From contig CALGCE010000154.1 of the NCBI GenBank assembly GCA_937884625.1, positions 1 to 9,195 of the forward strand: a DNA stretch of 9,195 nt. Direction: 5' to 3'. The stretch comes from an uncultured Clostridia bacterium. Its GTDB lineage: Bacteria; Bacillota; Clostridia; Oscillospirales; Acutalibacteraceae. Both the position numbers and the translations under genes were made by a program. The notes beneath the pieces were generated by a model, which did not search any database, had not been told where the DNA came from, and worked only from the letters and a program-made list of their open reading frames with translations. Numbering within the stretch: position 1 is the first letter of the stretch; the number at the start of each line of letters is the position of its first letter. Shown here in pieces: positions 1-6,369 of this stretch.

Positions 1-603
1 AATGTGGGTGGTACTATTCTTTTTACTGCAAGGTCTAAAGAATTTATGCAAAAATCTGGTTTATTTAATCTTTTGCAAAAACACTTAATAAGTAATTTGA
101 TTGATTACGCTACTGGAGTTGAAACAGGGCTTGACTCAAATGGAAGAAAAAATCGAGGAGGCCATCTAATGGAAAATCTTGTGGAATCTTATTTACAGAA
201 AGCATGTATTACAAAACAAGATGATAGTGCTGCAATAACGTATTATCCAGAAATGTATATAGGCGAAATACAACAAAAATGGGGAATAGATTTATCCAGC
301 ATTTCAAATGCGGGGAAAACCGAAAAACGTTTTGATTTTGTTATTAAGACAAACAAAATGATATATGGTATCGAAACAAATTTTTATAGTACTCAGGGGT
401 CAAAACCTAACGAAACTGCAAGAAGTTATAAAATGATTTCCATTGAATCAGAAAATATTAAAGGATTTAAGTTTGTTTGGTTTACAGATGGAAAAGGATG
501 GAAATACTCTCGAAATAATCTTGAAGAAACCTTTGATATAATGGAAAATATTTATAACATCAAAGACTTGGAAGACGGTGTTATTAGCGAGGTAATAAAA
601 TAG
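1..603 (+). CDS. DpnII/MboI-family type II restriction endonuclease (5' partial)
   Basis: This is the C-terminal part of a restriction nuclease resembling DpnII, whose family cuts GATC sites. Residues are numbered from the GTG at base 4. The stretch 31-60 carries NLIDYATGVE and GLDSNGRKN followed by GHLMENLV. It is followed by KRFDFVI (109-115), GIETNFYS (122-129) and GSKPNETARSYKMI (132-145), blocks I recognise from DpnII. Asp111 and Glu124 are likely metal ligands of a PD-(D/E)xK-type fold, with Asn126 where Lys is usual; DpnII as I recall it also has ExN. The family is near 290 residues and only about 200 are present. The reading frame is open to base 1, so the GTG at base 4 is probably internal and the gene starts off the window. 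The stop overlaps the next gene's GTG by one base. GATC specificity is inferred from family resemblance. Confidence 0.9.
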   Translation, partial: NVGGTILFTARSKEFMQKSGLFNLLQKHLISNLIDYATGVETGLDSNGRKNRGGHLMENLVESYLQKACITKQDDSAAITYYPEMYIGEIQQKWGIDLSSISNAGKTEKRFDFVIKTNKMIYGIETNFYSTQGSKPNETARSYKMISIESENIKGFKFVWFTDGKGWKYSRNNLEETFDIMENIYNIKDLEDGVISEVIK

Positions 604-1349
604 TGTCAAAGAAAATTACTAAATGGGAGCCCGAAGACTTTGAACTCCAATTGACTACACATTGGTCATTCCCACAGCGAGGGAATTGGGCGACACATGA
701 TGCCAAATGGCGGGGAAATTGGTCTCCGTATATTCCAAGAAATATTATTCTCAGATATTCCAAAGAGGGCGACTTAGTGCTCGATCAGTTTGTCGGAGGA
801 GGAACAACGCTTGTCGAAGCAAAATTGCTTAACAGGAATATTATCGGTATTGATGTAAATGATACTGCACTTGCAAGATGTCGGGAAAAGGTCGATTTTG
901 AATATGAGGGAGCGAACGGAAAAGTTTATATCCGTAAAGGCGATGCAAGGCGTTTAGATTTTATTCAAAACGAAGGTGTAGATTTGATCTGTACTCACCC
1001 ACCTTATGCAGACATTATTAAATATAGCGAAGATTTGTCCGAAGATTTATCTTTACTGAAAGTAAAAGATTTTCTTGAAGAAATGAAAAAGGTGGCGGCA
1101 GAAAGTTACCGTGTGTTAAAAAAAGACAAATTTTGTGCTATTTTGATAGGCGATACCCGTAAAAATGGGTGTATGATACCAATGTCGTTTGAGGTTATGC
1201 GAATTTTTGAAAGTGCAGGTTTTAAGTTAAAGGAAATGATAATTAAAGAACAACATAATTGTAAGGCAACCGGCTATTGGAGGACAAATAGTATAAAACA
1301 CAACTTTTTATTGATAGCACACGAACACCTTTTTGTATTTAAAAAATAA
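603..1349 (+). CDS. Site-specific DNA methyltransferase of the restriction-modification locus
   Basis: This 248-residue S-adenosylmethionine-dependent DNA methylase probably protects the host from the adjacent nuclease. Visible motifs in order are a motif X-like region (39-57), motif I DQFVGGGTT (61-69), motif II GIDVN (82-86), KGDAR (112-116) and the catalytic THPPY (131-135). The C-terminus has ILIGDTR (180-186), KATGYWR (221-227) and LLIAHEHLFVF (236-246). Motif I precedes motif IV with no target-recognition domain between them, so this is not the beta-class order of DpnA. The Asp/Asn/Ser of motif IV is replaced by Thr-His-Pro-Pro-Tyr; I cannot tell from sequence whether it makes N6-methyladenine or N4-methylcytosine. 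It starts with GTG at 603, overlapping the nuclease stop by one base, with GAGG at 589-592. Pairing with the nuclease is inferred from coupling. A Dam-type methylase may lie upstream, out of view. Confidence 0.85.
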   Translation: MSKKITKWEPEDFELQLTTHWSFPQRGNWATHDAKWRGNWSPYIPRNIILRYSKEGDLVLDQFVGGGTTLVEAKLLNRNIIGIDVNDTALARCREKVDFEYEGANGKVYIRKGDARRLDFIQNEGVDLICTHPPYADIIKYSEDLSEDLSLLKVKDFLEEMKKVAAESYRVLKKDKFCAILIGDTRKNGCMIPMSFEVMRIFESAGFKLKEMIIKEQHNCKATGYWRTNSIKHNFLLIAHEHLFVFKK

Positions 1350-1404
1350 AAGATTTGATTAATCAAAATTCAAACAATGTTTTTGCTGTTTTTTTTAAAA
1401 CCCC

Positions 1405-1435
1405 TTGACTCTGACGTTACGTAATAGTATACAAT
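1405..1435 (+). promoter_or_regulatory. MerR-type promoter with operator-like inverted repeat
   Basis: A -35 TTGACT (1405-1410) and a -10 TACAAT (1430-1435) are separated by 19 bp, the over-long spacer typical of promoters activated by MerR-family proteins. Inside lies an imperfect inverted repeat, ACTCTGACG (1408-1416) and CGTAATAGT (1420-1428), matching at 7 of 9 positions around TTA. The regulator begins 22 bases after the -10, so autoregulation is the natural inference. The predicted transcript start near 1442 leaves a leader of about 16 bases. Confidence 0.75.
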
Positions 1436-1457
1436 ATAATCATACGGGAGGGATACT

Positions 1458-2162
1458 ATGCGGACGGTAAATGAAGTAAGCAAACTTACGGGGGTAAGTG
1501 TACGCACACTGCATTACTATGATAAAATAGGTTTATTAAAGCCCACAAGTCTTACAAAGTCGGGTTACAGACTGTATGACGGTGCGGCAATTAACCGCCT
1601 TAGAAGTATTTTGTTTTTTCGTGAACTAAAATTTTCTTTAAAAGAAATAAAGGAAATAATAGAGAGCGAAAACTTCGACACAAAGACTGTACTGTCAGAG
1701 CAAATAAAACTTTTGCAGATGCAGTATGACCGTTTGGGAAATCTTATTTTATACGCAAACGAGATAATGGACAAGGGGGAAAGTGTTATGGAATTTAACG
1801 CATTTGATAACAGTTTGATAGAAGATTATAAAAAAGAGGCAAAACAAAGGTGGGGCGAAACTTCGCCCTTTAAGGAATACGAGCAAAGGGGAAAAGACCA
1901 AAACGGCGATAAATTAATGCAGATATTTGCACAGATAGGCAAACTTAAAAATTTGTCTGCAAAAGATACAAAAGTACAGTCAAAAATTGCTGAATTACAG
2001 AAATTCATAACCGACAATTACTACACCTGTACCGATGAAATTTTAAAGGGATTATCTGAAATGTATGTCAGTGACGGGCGGTTTAAGAAGAATATCGACG
2101 GTGTAGGCGGTGACGGTACGGCAGAGTTTGTAAAACAGGCTATTTTGTTTTGTTTACGTTAG
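1458..2162 (+). CDS. TipAL-like MerR-family transcriptional activator with TipAS ligand-binding domain
   Basis: This 234-residue protein has an N-terminal MerR winged helix-turn-helix (about 1-70; TVNEVSKLTGVSVRTLHYYD at 3-22, GLLKPT at 25-30, SGYRLY at 35-40). A dimerising helix covers about 73-108. The C-terminal TipAS-like domain (111-234) has EAKQRWG (127-133) and YVSDGRFKKNIDGVG (203-217), then AEFVKQAI (222-229). In Streptomyces TipAL this domain captures thiopeptides and other drugs; related Gram-positive proteins respond to varied hydrophobic compounds, so the ligand here is unknown. The ATG at 1458 has GGGAGGG at 1446-1452, five bases ahead. It lies 108 bases after the methylase with its own promoter. 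No efflux pump or resistance gene is adjacent, so its targets beyond itself are unclear. A second internal start may make a short form. Confidence 0.92.
   Translation: MRTVNEVSKLTGVSVRTLHYYDKIGLLKPTSLTKSGYRLYDGAAINRLRSILFFRELKFSLKEIKEIIESENFDTKTVLSEQIKLLQMQYDRLGNLILYANEIMDKGESVMEFNAFDNSLIEDYKKEAKQRWGETSPFKEYEQRGKDQNGDKLMQIFAQIGKLKNLSAKDTKVQSKIAELQKFITDNYYTCTDEILKGLSEMYVSDGRFKKNIDGVGGDGTAEFVKQAILFCLR
1774..2162 (+). other. Possible internal translation start producing a free TipAS-like domain
   Basis: AGGGGGA at 1774-1780 stands seven bases before an in-frame ATG at 1788-1790 (Met111), exactly at the join between the dimerising helix and the ligand-binding domain. Initiation there would give a 124-residue protein without the DNA-binding part. 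In Streptomyces lividans, tipA is known to make such a short form from an internal start in the same mRNA. The site and spacing are seen in the sequence; actual use is inferred. Confidence 0.5.
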
Positions 2163-2175
2163 AAATATATTGCTT

Positions 2176-2204
2176 TTTACTTTGCATAATGTTTAGGGTA
2201 TAAT
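2176..2204 (+). promoter_or_regulatory. Sigma-A-type promoter for the HepT-like gene
   Basis: TTTACT (2176-2181) and a perfect TATAAT (2199-2204) are separated by 17 bp. Transcription would begin near 2210-2211. That leaves only about ten bases ahead of the ATG at 2221 and about 22 ahead of the TTG at 2233, which supports the later start for the next gene. The promoter is independent of the regulator's 19-bp-spacer site. Confidence 0.65.
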
Positions 2205-2232
2205 AAAAACGAAATTAAAAATGAGGGGTATT

Positions 2233-2520
2233 TTGAAAACGTTAACTTTAAGCGAGATAAAAGAAACGCTGTTAAGCAATCAGTTTTATCAATGGGCGGT
2301 TACCACACCTTTATATAACATCGGCGAACAAGTTTATAATCTTTCGCCCGAGTTTAGGGCAAAATATAATAATATAAGTTGGAGTTTGGTTTTGGGTCTT
2401 CGCCACAGATTGGTTCACGATTACGAGGGTATAAATTGGTCAATTATCGTTGAAGTTGTTTTTGATAATATGGATGATTTTGTCAAAAAAATTGAAACGG
2501 TTTTATCCGAAGTCAATTAA
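2233..2520 (+). CDS. HepT-like (DUF86) protein, solitary and short
   Basis: This protein of 95 residues (99 from the ATG at 2221) resembles the C-terminal two thirds of HepT/DUF86 proteins. The pattern is an IGE-type helix (YNIGEQV), LSPEFRAKYNNISW, then LRHRLVHDYEGINW and a final amphipathic helix. Arg57, His62 and Tyr64 (TTG numbering) form the Rx4HxY motif associated with the HepT toxin ribonuclease, whose Tyr is AMPylated by the MntA antitoxin. No MntA-like nucleotidyltransferase is in the window. Family members are typically 110-140 residues; the first helix seems reduced here, and a stop at 2194-2196 prevents upstream extension in frame. I chose TTG at 2233 because GAGGGG (2223-2228) precedes it, while the ATG at 2221 has no ribosome binding site. 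Toxicity is not shown; it may be a degenerate or non-toxic relative. Confidence 0.72.
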   Translation: MKTLTLSEIKETLLSNQFYQWAVTTPLYNIGEQVYNLSPEFRAKYNNISWSLVLGLRHRLVHDYEGINWSIIVEVVFDNMDDFVKKIETVLSEVN

Positions 2521-2521
2521 A

Positions 2522-2564
2522 AAAACAGGATACCTTTTACGATTGGATTTAGGTATCCTGTTTT
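2522..2564. terminator. Bidirectional Rho-independent terminator
   Basis: A perfect 14-bp inverted repeat, 2522-2535 (ending GGATACCT) with 2551-2564 (beginning AGGTATCC), encloses a 15-base loop. On the plus strand the stem runs into TTTTGTTTTG; on the minus strand it runs into a T-run complementary to the A-run at 2519-2525. It starts two bases after the HepT-like stop and lies 15 bases beyond the alr stop, so it can serve both converging transcripts. Confidence 0.9.
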
Positions 2565-2578
2565 GTTTTGTGAAATTT

Positions 2579-3718
2579 TTACTTTTTTACCGCTATTCTG
2601 GGTACTCTCGGGGATATACCGCATATTATTTCGTAGTTTATGGTACCGCAAATTTCCGCTAATTCCTCAACGGGCAATTCCCTGCCGAAAAGTATCACTT
2701 CGTCGCCCTGTTTTACATTTTCTATATCGCTCACGTCTACCGACAATTGGTCCATACAAACCCTGCCTATTATCGGTGCACGTTTATTTTTTATCAAAAC
2801 CGTTCCTTTATTTGAAAGTGCCCTCGGATAACCGTCCGCATATCCTGCGGCTATGGTTGCGACGGTCATTTCCTTTTGTGCTTTAAATGTTCTGCCGTAG
2901 TTTACGGTATCGCCCGACTTTATCTTTTTTACCATTGATACTACCGATTTTACCGTCATAACGGGTATAAAATCCTGCTTTAATTTAAGTGTTGCGGACG
3001 GCGTAAGACCGTAAAGTATTATTCCCGTACGGCACATATCAAGATGTTTTTCATTGTCAAGGCAAAATCCTGCGGAATTACAACAATGGCAGGTTTTAGG
3101 GTACAGACCTTTATCGTTAAACCTTTTTATACCTGCTTTAAAGCGTGAATACTGTTCGTCGGTAAAGCCGTCTTCTTCCCTTTCGTTGCGGTCGGACGAT
3201 GCAAAGTGGGTGAAAATACCGTCAAGCACCAGACCTTTAAGAGTGGCACTTTTTATTGCCTCGTCGATACCTGAAAAGCTATTATCCCTGCAATCAAATC
3301 CTATTCTGCCCATACCCGTATCAAGTTTAATGTGAATTTTAACATTTACACCTGATTTTTGGGCATACTCCGACAGACCTTTTGCATACTCAGACGAATA
3401 AACGCACTGCGTAATATCGTTAATATAAAGTTGCGGTGCCATACTTACGGGCGTATAACCGAGTATCAGTATCGGTTTTGTAATACCGCAGCCACGCAAA
3501 GTAATGGCTTCTTCTATGTTTGATACGGCAAATGCGTCGGCACCGTTTTCCTGCAAAACGGGTGCGACATTCAGTGCACTGTGACCGTATGCGTCCGCCT
3601 TTACTACCGCCATAATACGGCAACCGTCGGCACCCGATTTAATGATATTAAAGTTATGTATTAAGGCGTTAATATCAATTTCCGCCCAAGTTCTGTGAAG
3701 AAAATCCAACTGCTTCAC
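2579..3718 (-). CDS. alr: Alanine racemase
   Basis: This is the 379-residue pyridoxal-phosphate enzyme that interconverts L- and D-alanine in the cytoplasm, supplying D-alanine for peptidoglycan. The cofactor lysine is Lys40 in AVVKADAYGH. Arg138 (KLDTGMGRIG) matches the substrate-carboxylate arginine, and Arg230 in MCRTGIILYG matches the residue facing the cofactor ring nitrogen. Tyr293 in AGYADGYPRA is the second catalytic base, and CMDQ (321-324) closes the active site of the partner subunit. The N-terminal barrel covers about 1-250 and the beta domain the rest; length is normal. The GTG at 3718 overlaps the preceding stop as GTGA, implying translational coupling. A TTG at 3709 preceded by GGGGTG at six bases is a plausible alternative that removes three residues. 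It is last in the ychF operon and ends at the bidirectional terminator. Confidence 0.96.
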   Translation of the reverse strand: MKQLDFLHRTWAEIDINALIHNFNIIKSGADGCRIMAVVKADAYGHSALNVAPVLQENGADAFAVSNIEEAITLRGCGITKPILILGYTPVSMAPQLYINDITQCVYSSEYAKGLSEYAQKSGVNVKIHIKLDTGMGRIGFDCRDNSFSGIDEAIKSATLKGLVLDGIFTHFASSDRNEREEDGFTDEQYSRFKAGIKRFNDKGLYPKTCHCCNSAGFCLDNEKHLDMCRTGIILYGLTPSATLKLKQDFIPVMTVKSVVSMVKKIKSGDTVNYGRTFKAQKEMTVATIAAGYADGYPRALSNKGTVLIKNKRAPIIGRVCMDQLSVDVSDIENVKQGDEVILFGRELPVEELAEICGTINYEIICGISPRVPRIAVKK

Positions 3719-4101
3719 CCCATTAGTTTTTTATTGAGTTTTTCTGCAAAGGGAATAAAAATCATACTTAAAATTACCCAAAAGAACGAATACAAAGCAC
3801 ATACCTGACCTTTTATATTAAGAGGCATACGGCTGTAATCCCAAACGTCCTTTTTAAGAATTAAATTAAAAACCGTACCGAAAACAAATTCTATTACCGT
3901 TATAATACCGCTGCCCAAAAGGGCTTTTATTATTATATTGCAGTTTTTAAATTTTTGTGCTACGGCAGAAAGTCCCAAAAGCGAAAGACCGCCGGCACAA
4001 AGCATTGACCAGTGTGTATAGCCACGCCAAAGTATTTCGATTAGTCCGTAGCCTACCGCACCGACACCGAAAATAACGGTATTGCCCTTTACTTTGCTCA
4101 C
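3715..4101 (-). CDS. Small membrane protein, CmpB-like (putative type IV ABC permease family)
   Basis: This is an integral membrane protein of 128 residues with about four hydrophobic segments, roughly at 8-26, 32-49, 58-81 and 103-118. Its clearest hallmark is DVWDYSRMPLNIKGQVC near 85-101, the WDYS...P.N..G..C pattern I recognise from proteins annotated as putative ABC-transporter type IV (PF06541). The substrate and mechanism of that family are not established, and no ATPase partner is nearby. I chose the GTG at 4101 because AGGTGAT lies six bases or fewer upstream. A GTG at 4110 would add three residues but lacks a ribosome binding site. It lies about 40 bases after ychF, and its stop overlaps the alr start by four bases, so it is probably co-expressed with a cell-wall enzyme. 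Confidence 0.78.
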   Translation of the reverse strand: MSKVKGNTVIFGVGAVGYGLIEILWRGYTHWSMLCAGGLSLLGLSAVAQKFKNCNIIIKALLGSGIITVIEFVFGTVFNLILKKDVWDYSRMPLNIKGQVCALYSFFWVILSMIFIPFAEKLNKKLMG

Positions 4102-4141
4102 TTTAATCACCTGTTAAAAGTGTGAGCAGAAAGGACGTTTT

Positions 4142-5242
4142 TTATACGTTAAAGCGGAAGAGAACTATATCGCCGTCCGACATAACGTACTCTTTTCCCT
4201 CGCTTCTTACAAGTCCCTTTTCTTTGGCGGTTACCATACTTCCGCCACACGCCATAAAGTCGTCAAAAGATATTACTTCCGCACGGATAAAACCACGCTC
4301 AAAATCGGTGTGTATTTTACCTGCCGCCTGCGGTGCTTTGGTACCCTTTACTATCGTCCACGCCCTTACCTCGGGTTTTCCTGCCGTAAGATAGGATATA
4401 AGACCTAACAGACTGTAACATTTTTGTATCATACGGTCAAGTCCCGAGCGTTTAAGACCGAGTTCCTCCAAAAACATTATCTTTTCTTCATCGTCAAGAC
4501 CTGATATTTCTGCTTCAAGTGACGCACAAATAGGCAGTATTTCGGCGTTTTCTTTTTCTGCTATTTGCTTTACGGCGTTATAGTTTTTATTCTGCTCAAT
4601 ACCGCTTGTAAAATCGTCCTCGCTCATATTACATGCGTAAATAACGGGTTTTAAGGATAAAAGCGAAGTGGTATTAAGAATTTCTTGTTCCTTATCACTG
4701 TTTACCTCTATCGAACGGGCGGGAAGACCTTGTTCAAGGTGGGCGGTCAGTCTGTTAAGAAAGTCAACCTCTGTCTGTGCCGACTTATCCCCCTTAACCG
4801 TTTTCATCGCCTTATCAAGACGGCGTTTTACTATCTCCATATCGGAGAAAATAAGTTCCAAGTTAATTGTTTCAATATCACGCACTGGGTCAACCGAACC
4901 CTCAACATGGATTATATCGGTACTCTCAAAGCAACGCACTACATGGACTACTGCGTCAACCTCTCTTATGTTTGCAAGAAATTTGTTGCCGAGTCCCTCT
5001 CCCTTTGAAGCGCCCTTTACAAGACCTGCTATATCGACAAACTCTATTACCGCAGGAGTAAATTTATCGGGACTGTAAATCTCCGCCAATTTTTCAAGAC
5101 GCTCATCGGGAACGCTTACCATACCTACATTCGGCTCTATCGTGCAGAACGGATAGTTGGCCGATTGTGCTCCTGCGTTTGTGATGGCGTTAAAAAGGGT
5201 TGACTTGCCGACATTAGGAAGTCCTACCATACCGAGTTTCAT
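4142..5242 (-). CDS. ychF: Redox- and ribosome-associated ATPase YchF (Obg-family P-loop protein)
   Basis: This 366-residue cytoplasmic P-loop protein belongs to the Obg-related family; YchF/OLA1 proteins bind ATP rather than GTP and associate with ribosomes. Walker A is GLPNVGKS (7-14), G3 is DIAG (70-73), followed by LVKGASKGEGLG. The G4 position is NMSE (205-208) instead of NKxD, the change linked to ATP preference. The C-terminal TGS domain spans about 283-366 and ends with the usual DGDIVLFRFNV-like tail. Family length is 363-367. The ATG at 5242 is chosen because GGAGG at 5250-5254 stands seven bases upstream and the family begins MKLGMVGLPN; the longer open frame to 5266 is non-conserved. 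It heads the minus-strand operon and is divergent from hprK. Confidence 0.97.
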   Translation of the reverse strand: MKLGMVGLPNVGKSTLFNAITNAGAQSANYPFCTIEPNVGMVSVPDERLEKLAEIYSPDKFTPAVIEFVDIAGLVKGASKGEGLGNKFLANIREVDAVVHVVRCFESTDIIHVEGSVDPVRDIETINLELIFSDMEIVKRRLDKAMKTVKGDKSAQTEVDFLNRLTAHLEQGLPARSIEVNSDKEQEILNTTSLLSLKPVIYACNMSEDDFTSGIEQNKNYNAVKQIAEKENAEILPICASLEAEISGLDDEEKIMFLEELGLKRSGLDRMIQKCYSLLGLISYLTAGKPEVRAWTIVKGTKAPQAAGKIHTDFERGFIRAEVISFDDFMACGGSMVTAKEKGLVRSEGKEYVMSDGDIVLFRFNV

Positions 5243-5277
5243 AAAATTTCCTCCGAAAAAAACCAAATTACCAATTA

Positions 5278-5306
5278 ATTATATATTTATTTCTATATAT
5301 TAGCAA
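5278..5306 (-). promoter_or_regulatory. Promoter for the ychF-CmpB-like-alr operon
   Basis: Read on the minus strand, TTGCTA (5306-5301) is followed after 17 bp by a perfect TATAAT (5283-5278). The transcript would start near 5271, about 29 bases before the ychF ATG. A perfect TTGACA (5319-5314) lies just upstream with a weaker TATAGA (5297-5292) at 16 bp, a possible second overlapping promoter. Confidence 0.6.
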
Positions 5307-5335
5307 GTAATTTTGTCAAAATTTTAAAAAAATTA

Positions 5336-5364
5336 TTTAAAAACCGTGATAAGTATAGTATAAT
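5336..5364 (+). promoter_or_regulatory. Promoter for the hprK-murB-rapZ-whiA run
   Basis: TTTAAA (5336-5341, four of six consensus bases) and a perfect TATAAT (5359-5364) are separated by 17 bp, with an A/T-rich tract just upstream. The transcript would begin near 5371, leaving a leader of about 39 bases. No cre site or other operator is obvious in the region shared with the divergent ychF promoter. Confidence 0.6.
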
Positions 5365-5409
5365 AAAAATGATAGATTACCGTAATATGTAAATTAGGGG
5401 TGTATTGAT

Positions 5410-6369
5410 TTGAAAACAGACTTTACTATATCACTTGGTAGGATAATAAAGGAATTTTCCCTTGAAACGCTTTATATGCCTGACAATCCTGAAAACTTGT
5501 TGGTTTCCTCAACCGAAATAAACCGACCGGGACTTCAAATGGCAGGGTATTACGAATACTTTGACGACCGCAGGATTCAAATCCTTGGTATCAGCGAAGT
5601 AAGTTTTTTAAAGAGATTTACTCCCGATAAGGCAAAAAGCCGAATGAACGAATTTTTTTCAAAAAAACCCGTTGCGGTAATAGTGGCAAGAGGACTTGAA
5701 ATAGAAGATTACTATGTTGAGACGGCGAAAGAATACGGCGTACCGCTTTTGCGTACTAATGAATCGACCTCCGATTTTACTGCTGCTTTGATAGCGTTTT
5801 TAAGTCTGCATTTGGCACCGAGGGTAACAAGACACGGCGTTTTTGTAGAAGTATACGGCGAGGGTATACTGCTTTTGGGCGAGAGCGGAGTAGGTAAGAG
5901 CGAAACGGCGATAGAACTAGTAAAGCGAGGACACCGTCTTATAGCCGACGATGCGGTGGAGATACGAAAGGTATCGAGTAAATCGCTTGTTGGTAGTGCA
6001 CCCGATAATATCCGTCATTTTATTGAACTACGTGGAATAGGTATTATTAATGCGAGCCGAATTTTCGGTGTAGGTGCGGTAAAACTAACCGAGAAAATAG
6101 ACCTTGTAATACACCTTGAACAGTGGGATGTAAACAAGGTTTACGACCGTATGGGACTTGAAAATCAGACTACCGAACTTTTAGGACTAAACATTCCGTC
6201 GCTCACCATTCCCGTAAAGCCGGGCAGAAACCTTGCGGTTATAATAGAGGTTGCGGCGATGAACAGCCGTCAAAAGAAGTTGGGTTACAATGCGGCGGAA
6301 GACCTGCTTAATAAACTCGGTATGGGTGATGACATTCCTGCTGAAAAAACAGAAGTTGAACGGTTTTAA
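5410..6369 (+). CDS. hprK: HPr kinase/phosphorylase
   Basis: This is the 319-residue bifunctional enzyme that phosphorylates, and by phosphorolysis dephosphorylates, the regulatory serine of HPr (and Crh where present), the sensor step of CcpA-type carbon catabolite control. The N-terminal domain is about 1-130. The C-terminal kinase domain carries His142 (RHGVFVEV), Walker A GESGVGKSE (157-165), Asp180-Asp181 (LIADDAVEIR), the signature ELRGIGIINASRIFG (206-220) and the VKPGRN loop (269-274). Length is typical (about 310-320). The start is TTG at 5410 with AGGGGTG at 5396-5402 ahead; no ATG suits. It is first in the run and 25 bases before murB. HPr itself is not in the window. Confidence 0.97.
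   Translation: MKTDFTISLGRIIKEFSLETLYMPDNPENLLVSSTEINRPGLQMAGYYEYFDDRRIQILGISEVSFLKRFTPDKAKSRMNEFFSKKPVAVIVARGLEIEDYYVETAKEYGVPLLRTNESTSDFTAALIAFLSLHLAPRVTRHGVFVEVYGEGILLLGESGVGKSETAIELVKRGHRLIADDAVEIRKVSSKSLVGSAPDNIRHFIELRGIGIINASRIFGVGAVKLTEKIDLVIHLEQWDVNKVYDRMGLENQTTELLGLNIPSLTIPVKPGRNLAVIIEVAAMNSRQKKLGYNAAEDLLNKLGMGDDIPAEKTEVERF

Noticed and set aside
1354..1388. Palindrome TTTGATTAATCAAA followed by T-rich sequence after the methyltransferase, as a terminator.
   Set aside because: The palindrome has no loop, is almost all A/T, and is separated from the T-run by about 20 bases, so a stable hairpin terminator is not supported.
2450..3335. Plus-strand open frames opposite alr and across the end of the HepT-like gene.
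   Set aside because: They mirror the codon pattern of alr, resemble no family, and lack ribosome binding sites.
4668..5078. Plus-strand open frames of 64 to 136 codons opposite ychF.
   Set aside because: They are antisense shadows of a strongly conserved gene with no start signals of their own.
5243..5266. Eight-residue N-terminal extension of YchF.
   Set aside because: The family begins at MKLGMVGLPN and a clear GGAGG serves the ATG at 5242; the extension codons contain that binding site.
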